DNA from: Cepaea nemoralis
Taxonomy: Eukaryota > Mollusca > Gastropoda > Stylommatophora > Helicidae
Assembly (NCBI GenBank): GCA_014155875.1
Contig: JACEFZ010005131.1
Location: 173,501-237,500 of the forward strand
Reading direction: 5' to 3'
DNA: 64,000 bases
Below the pieces are notes generated by a model. It was given only the letters and a program-made list of their open reading frames with translations, did not search any database and was not told where the DNA came from. Of the stretch, positions 10,839-22,204 are shown piece after piece. Made by a program: the position numbers and the translations under genes. The first letter of the stretch is position 1, and the number at the start of each line of letters is the position of its first letter.

Positions 10839-12568
10839 CAAAGTCTATCAGGAAGCCTTTGACAAAAAAAATCTTCCGGACAGCTGCAACATGTCTTACA
10901 TTACACTCATATGCAAAGATAAAACTGACAAAACACAACTGAAGAACTACAGACCAATTTCCTTACTCAACACAGATTACAAGATACTCGCCAAATCACT
11001 CACCAACAAACTTAAACCTTTCATGCCAACACTAATACACCCAGACCAACAGTGCAGTGTCAAAGACAGAAACAAACACAACCACACACACCTCATTAGA
11101 GACATAATCAACTACACACATGGGAAAGACTGTCCATCCTCCATCTTATCCTTGGATCAAGAAAAGGCCTTCGACAGAATTTCCCACACATACCTGCATA
11201 GGACACTAGAATTTTGTAACATAGGAGAATACTACAGGCAGTGGATACAGATCTTGTATAAAAACCATGAGAGCAAAGTGTTGGTGAACCATTCACTGAC
11301 AGCTAGCTTCAGGCTCACGAGATCTGTAAGACAGGGATGTCCCTTATCACCACTCCTGTATGTGCTCACCCTAGAACCTTTATTAGAGAAGATAAGGCAA
11401 GACACTAGTATTAAAGGAACCTTCCTGCATGGGATAGGAGAGCAGAAGCTCATCGCCTATGCAGATGACACTGCCTTCTTTCCCACCAGCAACACATCAA
11501 TAAAGAATATACTCCACACCTTTACCCATTTTGGAAAATGCAGTGGAGCCAAAATTAATGTACAGAAATCACAGATAATGGGTCTGGGAAAGTGGAAACA
11601 AAAGGCTGATTTCCCTCCAGATCTGAAACACATAGACACCATGAAGCTGTATGGGACCACATTTCCATGTGATCCCACAGAAACACACAGACAGACATGG
11701 CACGCACTGACAGAACAGATCACAGACATGATACACAGGTATAGGTACAAGACATCCACAATATTTGGTAGAAGCACAATAGTCAACACATACATATTAC
11801 CCAAAATAATATATTTAGCCACAGTACTGGACCGTCCCAAACAGACCGTCACAAACATAAACATACAAATCAGACGCTTCATCTTTACCAACACAATACA
11901 CAGCATTCAGCACAAAACTCTCATACAAGACAAGGGACAAGGGGGCATTTTGCACTACAGGACATCCAGACAAAAATACAGTCATTTAGAATCAGTCAAA
12001 TAGGTAAAATCATCAGACACCCAGAACAGAACAGACTAGCATTATACTACATAGGCCACAACATCAAACATCTCACACCTCTTAACAATGCAACTGCATA
12101 CTACGAGGGAAAAGTGCCAACTTTCTATCAGACATTCATACAGGCAATAAAAGGACATGAACAGTTAATACAGCAAACAACACACACAATATACAAACAT
12201 TTAGTTAGAGAACAAGCACCATCACTAAGACTTGGGATTAAAAAAGGACACAAATACTTCATGACTGACTTCACATGCACTTTTTCAAACCTACACAACA
12301 AACACATAACTCCAAAAGCTAGAGAAATCACATATAGACTGCTATACAATATGACCCCCACAACACAGGTAGAAGCATACATATCCAAACAATGTCAATT
12401 ATGTAGAAACAACACACAAGAGACAGAGGAACACATTTATTATACATGTCCAACAATTACTGCCACACGCGCAACACTCAAACACCTCATACAAACGCAC
12501 ACAGGCAAACAAACCGACATATATAAAGCAATTTTTCTCAACACTAAAACAAAGACAGCTAAGGACAT
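10839..12568 (+). pseudogene. LINE-A ORF2, second part (reverse transcriptase)
   Basis: Continues the ORF2 interrupted at 3967. The frame 10891-12003 carries the RT core: NYRPISLLN, DQEKAFDRIS, RQGCPLSPLL, and the catalytic YADD (about 11457-11470). The frame breaks near 11950 at the same G-run where every other copy is shifted. The C-terminal part 12114-12568 continues with the CQLC...H...C zinc motif. It ends at 12568 where Gypsy-2 is inserted in the GACAT target. Confidence 0.85.
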
Positions 12569-13102
12569 TGTCACAGTCTCACATGGAATCGGTAGGAACA
12601 GAAATATAGAAGGGAATTAGAGAAGGGACATAACCCAAATACAAGGGAGACACACTCGAATGCTCGAACAATCTAGAGCCCTCGAGAAGGATAGGTCAGT
12701 TCACCTACAGCTCCGTGGACACAGGGGGAACCCGCTGACCGCGTGCCAGGACCTGTTCCACGAGAAGCTCGAGGAGAGTTACAGCCCGTGTCAGAGACAC
12801 GTTAGAGGGCAGACGCCGACTGGACATCGAAGAAGCAACAGGGCTTAACTTAAGGGGGACTTGATAGACTGAACCCAAGTGTATTTAGGGGTGTTAGATA
12901 GATAGATGATAGAGTCTGTTGTAATGATTATGCATGATTGCTTTGTTATGAACTCCTGTGATATGCAACTCGAAGGTAGCTGGCTGCGAAAACCATTCTT
13001 CGCCAGCTTACTGTAAATAAATTATGTCAGATATTATCTGAACGGAGTTTGTTGCCTGTATGAACCCGATTTTCATTCCCCTAGGTATCTAGGACGTTGA
13101 CA
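12569..13102 (+). repeat. Gypsy-2 LTR 1
   Basis: 534 bp, starts TGTCACAGTC and ends GTTGACA. TATA-like and AATAAA-like sequences occur near the 3' half (TGTAAATAAATTATG at about 13012). A short open frame at 12660-12848 is repeated in all three LTRs but resembles no known protein and I do not call it. Confidence 0.9.
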
Positions 13103-13713
13103 GGCTATTAGGGGGCTCAAGCCGGTTTTGGCAAGCGCAAGCTTCACTTTCCCGACAGCTCTTGGTTTTGCCAAGTAAAATATATCAACATTCATACATA
13201 ACAAAGTCTGAACTTTGCAGCTACTATCGTATCATCAGTTAATGAGCTATCGTAGTCCCTCTAGAAAATTACTTTAAAAAAAAACTATGTCCATGAAATT
13301 TAACATTGACATGACTGAACAATTACGATGACAAATTACTAATTATTTTTTGATTCCAACATCAGATTGTTCCGCGAAAGATTGTGTGTATGTAAACTGT
13401 TCTCCAGCAGTGGCGATAAAACAGGGGAACCAAACAACACTACAGCCAAGAAACCAGTAAATAAGATAAGTCCCATTTCATGCTTATTGTATCCCTAAAC
13501 GATACTCACAGATTTTCATTGATGTAACATTTTTTCTATGTATTGCTATTAATGATATATATATATATATATATATGCAAATTTCATAACCATGTGAACT
13601 TATTCTATAGAAAGTGTAAATTTAATAATTAAGGGACATAACCAATTTTTGTGCACCTAAACTATGTCCAAAGGGAATTAATTTCTAGAAATTGAAATTT
13701 ATTTAAATCCATA
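13103..13713 (+). other. Gypsy-2 leader, copy 1
   Basis: About 610 bp of A/T-rich untranslated sequence with a short (TA)n run near 13556. No recognisable tRNA-complementary TGG site directly follows the LTR, so the primer-binding site is unclear. No gene. Confidence 0.55.
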
Positions 13714-14544
13714 ATGACTTCATATAACGATCTCACGGAATTAGGTTTAGAACATGCAATGAGTGCAGAACAAGTAAAATCCTGGTGCATAGAACATTAC
13801 AGAACGTTGAAAACCGATTTAAAAGGTACACGGTTACAACTCAAAGAAAGCTTGAATCTCTATGAAAATAGGAATAGGAATAGTAACCTGATCCATGATT
13901 GGACACAGAATTTTGAGCAGAAAATGCAAGACAACAAAATTCCAAAAACTAAATGGCATACATGGTATAAGGAATTCTTACCAATAAAGAGTCAACAACT
14001 AAAGAAAATCATACCAGATATGGCAAGCGAAGACTATGAATATTACAAAACAAACTTATTATCGCACTACACAAACTACTTTGATACTTTAAAATTAGAA
14101 TTACAAAACCTAAAACCAAACCCAAGAAAGTCGTTTATCGAATATACAGAGGAAATAAAATACTGCTACCAGGTGCTAATACGTGAAATTAAACATACAG
14201 ACGACGAAGAGGCAGTAAGAGATTTCTTTCTAATGGAAAAACTGAAAGCAACACTCCCAACCGAATGCGCAAAATATATAGAAGAGCACGACAAAGAGCC
14301 AATCACACAATTATTAAGAAAATGCTGGGAATATTACATCCAAATGAAGGACGCCGATAAGAACACTTCACAAAACAGCACTGTGAAGACAACGACATCT
14401 TCAACCACGGATGGTCAAAAGAAACCACAAAAAACAAAACCAGTAGTGTGCAATCATTGTAGCACTCCACATAAAGTAAATGGAATGTGCGATAAAAATC
14501 CTACTTACCAAGAATATCTGAACACTATTATAACACAAAAATGA
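13714..14544 (+). CDS. Gypsy-2 Gag, copy 1
   Basis: 276 codons, mostly helical and charged. The central part (about residues 60-215) has the general layout of a Ty3/Gypsy capsid. Near the C-terminus lies a Cys/His cluster CX2CX3HX5C (CNHCSTPHKVNGMC), then the frame ends. The ATG at 13714 is kept because it is the first ATG after a long untranslated leader and is identical in copy 2 at 19831. The frame differs from copy 2 by a 1-bp change at about 14540 that ends this ORF earlier. Confidence 0.75.
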   Translation: MTSYNDLTELGLEHAMSAEQVKSWCIEHYRTLKTDLKGTRLQLKESLNLYENRNRNSNLIHDWTQNFEQKMQDNKIPKTKWHTWYKEFLPIKSQQLKKIIPDMASEDYEYYKTNLLSHYTNYFDTLKLELQNLKPNPRKSFIEYTEEIKYCYQVLIREIKHTDDEEAVRDFFLMEKLKATLPTECAKYIEEHDKEPITQLLRKCWEYYIQMKDADKNTSQNSTVKTTTSSTTDGQKKPQKTKPVVCNHCSTPHKVNGMCDKNPTYQEYLNTIITQK

Positions 14545-14759
14545 GAAAGATAAATCAAAAAAAAAAATATAGAATCAAATGTAATTTTTGTCTAGCCTTT
14601 GGTCACAAACGCTTTGAGTGTCAAGGATTAAAACAAATACAAGAAGCAAAAGTAAATGCAGCCACATACATTAGAACAAACACCTGTAACACATGTAAGA
14701 AGTTTCAGTTGGATACCACCTTGAAATGTGGCCATACAATCCCTATATCAACGAAATAG
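14541..14759 (+). CDS. Gypsy-2 nucleocapsid-like zinc knuckle segment, copy 1
   Basis: Overlaps the end of gag by 4 bp in a different frame. A canonical CX2CX4HX4C knuckle is encoded at about 14580-14621 (CNFCLAFGHKRFEC), followed by CX2C and CGH motifs. In an active relative this would be continuous with gag and protease. Whether the present offset is a natural frameshift or a defect is unknown; copy 2 has a stop just before the knuckle. Confidence 0.65.
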   Translation: MRKINQKKKYRIKCNFCLAFGHKRFECQGLKQIQEAKVNAATYIRTNTCNTCKKFQLDTTLKCGHTIPISTK

Positions 14760-15120
14760 CCAACGCAGCCTTAACATCAAAGGGCAAGTTAAATTTTGTG
14801 AAAGGATTTGTTAATAACAAACAATGTACAATCATTCGCGATAGCGGAGGGACTCTAGTTGGGATTAAAAGAACATTAATCAATGACAAAGACTACACAC
14901 ACAACTACGTGACATGTCGCACATTCGCAGGCACCATCGAAAGATACCCCCTAGCACTAGCGAAATTCAGACACCTTTTCTGTCAGGACAAGTGCTATGC
15001 GCAGTATTAGAAGATCCTTGCGCTGATATTATTCTTGGAAATCTTCCTAATATAAGATCCTGTTCTGAAGAAGAAATCAGGAATGGGAACAGAAAAACTG
15101 CATCCAAAAGCAAACAGTGA
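14726..15120 (+). pseudogene. Gypsy-2 protease, copy 1 (frameshifted)
   Basis: An aspartic protease beginning with IRDSGGTLVGIKR (DSG active site; copy 2 has the more usual DSGAT). The second half (GQVLCAVLEDPCADIILGNLP) is in another frame, entered by an indel near 14965 ('gaaattcagacacc'). The same break is in copy 2, so it predates the tandem duplication. Confidence 0.75.
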
Positions 15121-15213
15121 TTCCAGAACTAAAGAACACATTTGCATGTCTCAAACTAGCCAAAAAGCACAAGGGAGACCACCGATGACGGAATTCGAAA
15201 CGAATTCACAGAG
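15121..15213 (+). other. Gypsy-2 link between protease and Asn/Thr-rich frame
   Basis: Short stretch whose copy-2 counterpart (about 21240-21330) is open in the frame of the Asn/Thr-rich ORF. Copy 1 has a stop at 15118. Confidence 0.4.
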
Positions 15214-16461
15214 GTGCATAACACAGGGGCGGTTGAATCTTTCAATGACACCATCAACATAAAACCTCGAATTGAGGATACCACCGAAACGCAAAATTGT
15301 GAACCTGTAAATGTGCAACAACAGACAGAAGACGTCAATGTAGTGACAAACCAAATGACTCACATAACTCACATGAACAACTCAACAGAGATAACAGGGG
15401 ACACTAACCGGACTAACAGAAACGACATTGACAAGAACAACGATGACAATTCTACTTTAACGACACATTCTCGTAATAACGGAAACGACGAAGTCAACGA
15501 CACAATAGCAACAACTCTTCTTAATCATGACAAACAGCTTGACGAGTCATTACAAACCGACTCGACTTCTTTAAAGTACTCTCAACCGAAATCATATTAT
15601 CTGACAAACAACAATGACAGAAGCACAGCAACGACAGTACTTCTTAACGACACTACTACACAAGACAATGAAGACAACTTCACATTACAGACAGTTTCTC
15701 GTGAAGACAAAACCGCAGTTACCAAACCAACAACTGAGAGAACTCATAATTTCCAACTTTATGAGTCGAAACAATTTGTTTCTCTAGAAACGAGAAACAA
15801 TTACGTGATTAATTCCAAGAAACATAACCAAGGAATACAAAGATATCCAAGGGACACTACTAGTGACAAAGAAGTATTATTAACAAACAAGTGTCATCAT
15901 ATGTGTTCATCGCAAATTTCTCATCGATCAAGGACACATAAAACTAAAACAGAAACAACACATAAAGCTGCAGAAAGTTATTCAGATACAGAAATAACAT
16001 CATCATGCAACATTCATGCAAGCAAACAGTATGCAAATAAACAAACACAAACAATTGACTTCACACAAAATCAAAGTCAGAAACGTTTGCATACAAACAA
16101 ACTGCTTTATCGCATGAACAAAAACACCAAACGATGCGGATCTAAATCCATCAGCACAAAGACTACCATTGTCAACTCACCATCTACCACTTTAGCAGAC
16201 AAATACAACAAGGTCTGTGAAACACACATCTTAATGAACAAAGACAAATCACTGACACTCTTGCTACTTTTGCTGTTAACCCAACTTCAACCAACATTAC
16301 CTACCTTTCAAAATGTATCTTTCACCACTTTCCGGATAACAAACAAATTGTCCATCATATTTACCATCTCAGTCATATATCAATCAACATTGCGCCAAAT
16401 TGAAAGGACAGAAACCATGCTACAGTTCATTAACTCCTGTTGGTGCAAATTTTTCATATAA
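15214..16461 (+). CDS. Gypsy-2 Asn/Thr-rich frame in the place of RT, copy 1
   Basis: 415 codons lying where a Gypsy element should encode reverse transcriptase. The first ~340 residues are low-complexity, rich in N, T, D and S, with many potential N-glycosylation sites. Near residue 345 a segment MNKDKSLTLLLLLLLTQ resembles a signal peptide, and another hydrophobic stretch follows. No RT motif is present. It might be a relic of an env-like or accessory frame brought here by a deletion, or merely unselected sequence. Copy 2 has a stop after 280 codons of the same region. Confidence 0.5.
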   Translation: MHNTGAVESFNDTINIKPRIEDTTETQNCEPVNVQQQTEDVNVVTNQMTHITHMNNSTEITGDTNRTNRNDIDKNNDDNSTLTTHSRNNGNDEVNDTIATTLLNHDKQLDESLQTDSTSLKYSQPKSYYLTNNNDRSTATTVLLNDTTTQDNEDNFTLQTVSREDKTAVTKPTTERTHNFQLYESKQFVSLETRNNYVINSKKHNQGIQRYPRDTTSDKEVLLTNKCHHMCSSQISHRSRTHKTKTETTHKAAESYSDTEITSSCNIHASKQYANKQTQTIDFTQNQSQKRLHTNKLLYRMNKNTKRCGSKSISTKTTIVNSPSTTLADKYNKVCETHILMNKDKSLTLLLLLLLTQLQPTLPTFQNVSFTTFRITNKLSIIFTISVIYQSTLRQIERTETMLQFINSCWCKFFI

Positions 16462-17030
16462 CTTTGAGATATGCCTATAGTAAATTCATTGTCACTATTA
16501 CATTGTTTATTCTTATTAGTACAGTAATATCCATACAAGTATGTAATATTTGGAATTGTAAGAGTATCCGTTTAGAGGATGCAATGTGCAAATTGAAATC
16601 CATTTTTTCTAATGAACCCATATTGAGATTACCAAACATAGATCTACCATTTATATTAACCACAGATTCAAGTGCTATCGCAATTGGAGGATGTCTGATG
16701 CAAGAATATCAAGGCGTGAAACACCCAATACTGTATGTCAGCCGTAAGCTGAAAGCGGCGGAAATCAAGTATTCCACAGCTGAGTTGGAGGCATTAAGTT
16801 TGGTTTTTTGTGTTCGTCGTTTATCTAAGTTCCTCTTAGGTTCCCATTTCGTTGTCTTGACGGATAATGCGCCACTGCTGGTAATTAAAGAAGGCAACCC
16901 GAAAAACCATCGATTAGCAAGATGGTGTCTTCTACTTCAGGATTTCGACTTTGAAATCCGTCACATTAAAGGTACGGATAATGTAATTGCTGACATTTTA
17001 TCACGATTACCCAATGCACCAGCAGATTAA
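16440..17030 (+). CDS. Gypsy-2 RNase H remnant, copy 1
   Basis: After a hydrophobic leader (FIVTITLFILIST) the frame enters the RT-RNase H connector (LKSIFSNEPILRLPN) and a complete Ty3/Gypsy RNase H. All four acidic catalytic residues are visible: D in LTTDSS, E in AELEAL, D in LTDNAP and D in NVIADILSR. It ends at the RNase H boundary. No RT precedes it and no integrase follows before the LTR at 18685. Confidence 0.8.
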   Translation: MVQIFHITLRYAYSKFIVTITLFILISTVISIQVCNIWNCKSIRLEDAMCKLKSIFSNEPILRLPNIDLPFILTTDSSAIAIGGCLMQEYQGVKHPILYVSRKLKAAEIKYSTAELEALSLVFCVRRLSKFLLGSHFVVLTDNAPLLVIKEGNPKNHRLARWCLLLQDFDFEIRHIKGTDNVIADILSRLPNAPAD

Positions 17031-18684
17031 CACTATTTACATTAATTAGTGGCCATATGATAAGCTGTGATATTTTAGTCTGTTGCATAAAAGAGTGTAC
17101 CTCTACACTTACTGTAGAACTTTAATTTAGAAGTGTCGACAACTTATTTAATACTCTACTTATAGCTATCACAGACATGAAACTTTGAGAACCGTTAACT
17201 ATATTGGGCCACATTGGCAATTGGCAGTACATCAAAAACAATCCGAACGGTAGATATTAACATTTGTGAAGTTATTTCATCAATCACAGAACTTAAATTT
17301 ATCATGCGAATATTAAGAACTGTGCATACGCGTGATTTCAATGGACCTTCGCAAACTAACGGAACAGAACATCGCACATAAACGTAGCGATATACTATGA
17401 CTATTACGATATATGAGAGACAACACAGGAATGTGACACCAAAACGTTACCAATTTTTCCAACATTATTGGAACAGCACACGGACAAAAGAACGACAACA
17501 CACGGATCGTCGTTGGAGTTAATTAATTTAATGTTATTAGTTAAATATTTATTACTTTTGTGCTTTGCTATATACATAAAATATGTGAACATGCAAATTG
17601 TACATTTTCTATCATAATATGTCAAAAACATTTTCATTCATAGTTAAAATTTTCTTCCAATACAATTGTTGCAATTTAACTTATAAACCATTTCTTATCA
17701 CCAGTACAGATAGTACTTGGCGCTTTGAATATAGCATATCGCCAGTTTCCTTTTTCTAAGGGCGACAACATTTACCTCACCTTAATTTGTATATTTTAAC
17801 AAATTATTATATTGAATGAAAGGTGTGCGAATCAGAGAGTGAATGAATTAAATGAGAGAGCGATATACTGAGCGGACAAATTGTACGCAAAAAGTATTTA
17901 TTTTAATTTGTCTGCGTTTTTGAGTGTAAAATGTAACACTTGTCTAAAAGTGTGTATACATGTTTAGTGTTAGATAAAATAGGTTCACTCTAAGAATCAC
18001 TGTTTGAATACCCTGTACATGCGTTACACAGATGACGTAATTCATGACAAGGGATATTCCAGCTCGTGACACTTAGAGATGTACTACACACCACATACAC
18101 ACAGGTAGCACACACTTTAGACATTAGGTAGGACATACTCATAAAACTAAACACTAACAATTAAATCACACACATTTTATTAGAGCAAGTAACAAAGCAG
18201 TAAACACACTAACAGGCAAACAGGAACATAAGTAGTTACTTGGGAGAAAACAAGAGTGCATATATATATTAAGCACTATAAAACATACGGAAGTAAAAGT
18301 GTATCAAAATACACATTCAGGACAAGAATTGCAAGTGTTCTTAAATAAGCCAAGACAATTTGTCTTGTTAAACCTCTCTAACACAGAGTTTAATATCCTG
18401 GTATCATATGGATACTTGAGAAGGGCGCGGTTGCAGATACAACTAGAAGCGTCAGGGAACTTCGGTCGGATAAGCATGTTTAAGGATATGGAAGAGATAG
18501 GGGCTCTTCAGCAATCACCCTGGATTGTTGTACGGGGAAATACATGAGTTAATAGTGCAAATATATAGATGGCCAGGTTCCCATCCACGAAACTACCAAA
18601 CACCAACTTCATGTGATCCTATGACAGAATTAGTGCAGACTAATTACCATATACTAACCCATAGAAGAGGGGGAGGGGAACCCC
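17031..18684 (+). other. Gypsy-2 non-coding 3' internal region, copy 1
   Basis: 1.65 kb with no integrase and no frame of note. It ends in the polypurine tract AGAAGAGGGGGAGGGG (about 18663-18679) directly before LTR 2. A short (TA)n run at about 18260 corresponds to a ~100-bp run in copy 2. Confidence 0.65.
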
Positions 18685-19225
18685 TGTCACAGTCTCACAT
18701 GGAGTCGGTAGGAACAGAAAGATAGAAGGGAATTAGAGAAGGGACATAACCCCAATACAAGGGAGACACACTCGAATGCTCGAACAATCTAGAGCCTTCG
18801 AGAAGGATAGGTCAGTTCGCCTACAGCTCCGTGGACACAGGGGGAACCCGCTGACCGCGTGCCAGGACCTGTTCCACGAGAAGCTCGAGGAGAGTTACAG
18901 CCCGTGTCCGACGAGACACGTTAGAGGGCAGACGCCGACTGGACATCGAAGAAGCAACAGGGCTTAACTTAAGGGGGACTTGATAGATTGAACCCAAGTG
19001 TATTTAGGGGTGTTAGCTAGATAGATAGATGATAGAGTTTGTTGTAATGATTATGTATGATTGCTTTGTTATGAACTCCTGTGATATGCAACTCGAAGGT
19101 AGCTGGCTGCGAAAACCATTCTTCGCCAGCTTACTGTAAATAAATTATGTCAGATATTATCTGAACGGAGTTTGTTGCCTGTATGAACCCGAGTTTCATT
19201 CCCCTAGGTATCTAGGACGTTGACA
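18685..19225 (+). repeat. Gypsy-2 LTR 2 (shared middle LTR)
   Basis: 541 bp, near-identical to LTR 1 and LTR 3. It serves as 3' LTR of the first unit and 5' LTR of the second. No target duplication lies at its edges, which supports recombination or tandem insertion. Confidence 0.9.
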
Positions 19226-19830
19226 GGTTATTAGGGGGCTCAAGCCGGTTTTGGCAAGCGCAAGCTTCACTTTCCCGACAGCTCTTGGTTTTGCCAAGTA
19301 AAATATATCAACATTCATACATAACAAAGTCTGAACTTTGCAGCTACTATCGTATCATCAGTTAATGAGCTATCGTAGTCCCTCTAGAAAATTACTTTAA
19401 AAAAAAAACTATGTTCATGAAATTTAACATTGACATGACTGGACAATTACGGTGACAAATTACTAATTATGTTTTGATTCCAACATCAGATTGTTCCGCG
19501 AAAGATTGTGTGTATGTAAACTGTTCTCCAGCAGTGGCGATAAAACAGGGGAACCAAACAACACTACAGTCAAGAAACCAGTAAATAAGATAAGTCCCAT
19601 TTCATGCTTATTGTATCCCTAAACGATACTCACAGATTTTCATTGATGTAAAATTTTTCTATGTATTGCTATTAATGATATATATATATATATGCAAATT
19701 TCATAACCATGTGAACTTATTCTATAGAAAGTGTAAATTTAATAATTAAGGGACATAACAAATTTTTGTGCACCTAAACTATGTCCAAAGGGAATTAATT
19801 TCTAGAAATTGAAATTTATTTAAATCTATA
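19226..19830 (+). other. Gypsy-2 leader, copy 2
   Basis: Counterpart of 13103-13713 with a shorter (TA)n run near 19680. No gene. Confidence 0.55.
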
Positions 19831-20694
19831 ATGACTTCATATAACGATCTCACGGAATTAGGTTTAGAACATGCAATGAGTGCAGAACAAGTAAAATCCT
19901 GGTGCATAGAACATTACAGAACGTTGAAAACCGATTTAAAAGGTACACGGTTACAACTCAAAGAAAGATTGAATCTCTATGAAAATAGGAATAGGAACAG
20001 TAACCTGATCCATGATTGGACACAGAATTTTGAGCAGAAAATGCAAGACAACAAAATTCCAAAAACTAAATGGCATACATGGTATCAGGAATTCTTACCA
20101 ATAAAGAGTCAACAACTAAAGAAAATCATACCAGATATGGCAAGCGAAGACTATGAATATTACAAAACAAACTTATTATCGCACTACACAAACTACTTTG
20201 ATACTTTAAAATTAGAATTACAAAACCTAAAACCAAACCCAAGAAAGTCGTTTATCGAATATACAGAGGAAATAAAATACTGCTACCAGGTGCTAATACG
20301 TGAAATTAAACATACAGACGACGAAGAGGCAGTAAGAGATTTCTTTCTAATGGAAAAACTGAAAGCAACACTCCCAACCGAATGCGAAATATATATAGAA
20401 GAGCACGACATAGAGCCAATCACACAATTATTAAGAAAATGCTGGGAATATTACATCCAAATGAAGGACGCCGATAAGAACACTTCACAAAACAGCACTG
20501 TGAAGACAACGACATCTTCAACCACGGATGGTCAAAAGAAACCACAAAAAACAAAACCAGTAGTGTGCAATCATTGTAGCACTCCACATAAAGTAAATGG
20601 AATGTGCGATAAAAATCATACTTACCAAGAATATCTGAACACTATTATAACACAAAAACTGAGAAAGATAAATCCAAAAAAAAATATAGAATGA
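19831..20694 (+). CDS. Gypsy-2 Gag, copy 2
   Basis: 287 codons, the same protein as at 13714 with a few substitutions (for example R for S at about residue 50). It runs about 10 codons further because the indel of copy 1 is absent. A TGA near 20692 then stops it just before the zinc knuckle (about 20697-20740). If that stop were suppressed the frame would continue into the knuckle. Confidence 0.75.
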   Translation: MTSYNDLTELGLEHAMSAEQVKSWCIEHYRTLKTDLKGTRLQLKERLNLYENRNRNSNLIHDWTQNFEQKMQDNKIPKTKWHTWYQEFLPIKSQQLKKIIPDMASEDYEYYKTNLLSHYTNYFDTLKLELQNLKPNPRKSFIEYTEEIKYCYQVLIREIKHTDDEEAVRDFFLMEKLKATLPTECEIYIEEHDIEPITQLLRKCWEYYIQMKDADKNTSQNSTVKTTTSSTTDGQKKPQKTKPVVCNHCSTPHKVNGMCDKNHTYQEYLNTIITQKLRKINPKKNIE

Positions 20695-21240
20695 AATGTA
20701 ATTTTTGTCTAGCCTTCGGTCACAAACGCTTTGAGTGTCAAGGATTAAAACAAATAGAAGAAGCAAAAGTAAATACAGCCACATACATTAGAACAAACAC
20801 CTGTAAAACATGTAAGAGGTTTCAGTTGGATACCACCTTGAAATGAGGCCATACAATCCCTATAGCCAACGAAATAGCCAACGCAGCCTTAACATCAAAG
20901 GGCAAGTTAAATTTTGTGAAAGGATTTGTTAATAACAAACTATGTACAATCATTCGCGATAGCGGAGCGACTCTAGTTGGGATTAAAAGAACATTAATCA
21001 ATGACAAAGACTACACACATAACTACGTGATATGTCGCACATTCGCAGGCACCATTGAAAGATACCCCCTAGCACTAGCGAAATTCAGACACCTTTTCTG
21101 TCAGGACAAGTGCTATGCGCAGTATTAGAAGATCCTTGCGCTGATATTATTCTTGGAAATCTTCCTAATATAAGATCATGTTCTGAAGAAGAAATCAGGG
21201 AATGGGAAAAGAAAAACTGCATCCAAGAAGCAAACATTGA
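20695..21240 (+). pseudogene. Gypsy-2 zinc knuckle and protease, copy 2 (broken)
   Basis: Encodes the CNFC-type zinc knuckle, then a protease with the canonical DSGAT active site (about 20958). The frame shifts at the same place as in copy 1 before the LCAVLEDPCADIILGNLP segment. A stop (TGA near 20844) also separates knuckle and protease. Confidence 0.7.
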
Positions 21241-21952
21241 TTCCAGAACTAAAGAACACATTTGCATGTCTCAAACTACCAAAAGCACAAGGGAGACCAC
21301 CGATGACGGAATTCGAAACGAATTCACAGAGGTGCATAACACAGGGGCGGTTGAATCTTTCAATGACACCATCAATATAAAACCTCGAATTGAGGATACC
21401 ACCGAAACGCAAAATTGTGAACCTGTAAATGTGCAACAACAGACAGAAGACGCCAATGTAGTGACAAACGAAATGACTCACATAACCCACATGAACAACT
21501 CAACAGAGACAACAGAGGACACTAACCGGACTAACAGAAACGACATTGACAAGAACAACGATGACAATTCTACTTTAACGACACATTCTCGTAATAACGG
21601 AAACGACGAAGTCAACGACACAATAGCAACAACTCTTCTTAATCATGACAAACAGCTTGACGAGTCATTACAAACCGACTCGACTTCTTTAAAATACTCT
21701 CAACCGAAATCATATTATCGGACAAACAACAATGACAAAAGCACAGCAACGACAGTACGTCTGAACGACACTACTACACAAGACAATGAAGACAACTTCA
21801 CATTACAGACAGTTTCTTGTGAAGACAAAACCGCAGTTACCAAACCAACAACTGGGAGAACTCAGAATTTCCAACTTTATGAGTCGAAACAATTTGTTTC
21901 TCTAGAAACAAGAAGCAATTACGTGATTAATTCCAAGAAACATAACCAATAA
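21110..21952 (+). CDS. Gypsy-2 protease end plus Asn/Thr-rich frame, copy 2
   Basis: 280 codons. The first ~25 are the C-terminal end of the protease; the rest is the N/T/D-rich region seen in copy 1. The continuity here shows that the Asn/Thr-rich stretch is read directly downstream of protease, as a pol product would be. It stops at a TAA not present in copy 1. Confidence 0.55.
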   Translation: MLCAVLEDPCADIILGNLPNIRSCSEEEIREWEKKNCIQEANIDSRTKEHICMSQTTKSTRETTDDGIRNEFTEVHNTGAVESFNDTINIKPRIEDTTETQNCEPVNVQQQTEDANVVTNEMTHITHMNNSTETTEDTNRTNRNDIDKNNDDNSTLTTHSRNNGNDEVNDTIATTLLNHDKQLDESLQTDSTSLKYSQPKSYYRTNNNDKSTATTVRLNDTTTQDNEDNFTLQTVSCEDKTAVTKPTTGRTQNFQLYESKQFVSLETRSNYVINSKKHNQ

Positions 21953-22204
21953 ATACAAAGATATTCAAGAGACACTACTATTGACAAAGAAGTATTATTA
22001 ACAAACAAGTGTCATCATATTTGTTCATCGCAAAGTTGTCATCTACCAAGGACACATAAAACGAAAACAATAACAACACATAAAGCTGCAGAAAGTTATG
22101 CAGATACAGAAATAACATCATCATGCAACATTCATGCAAGCAAACAGTATGCAAATAAACAAACACAAACAATTGACTTCACACAAAATCAAAGTCAGAA
22201 ACGT

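Noticed and set aside
11457..11906. 149-codon minus-strand frames opposite the RT (also 40266, 47208, 58340)
   Set aside because: Shadows of the strongly A+C-biased ORF2; they recur because ORF2 does.
12660..12848. 62-63-codon frame in all three Gypsy-2 LTRs
   Set aside because: Repeated only because the LTR is; no similarity to a known protein seen, and LTR coding is rare.
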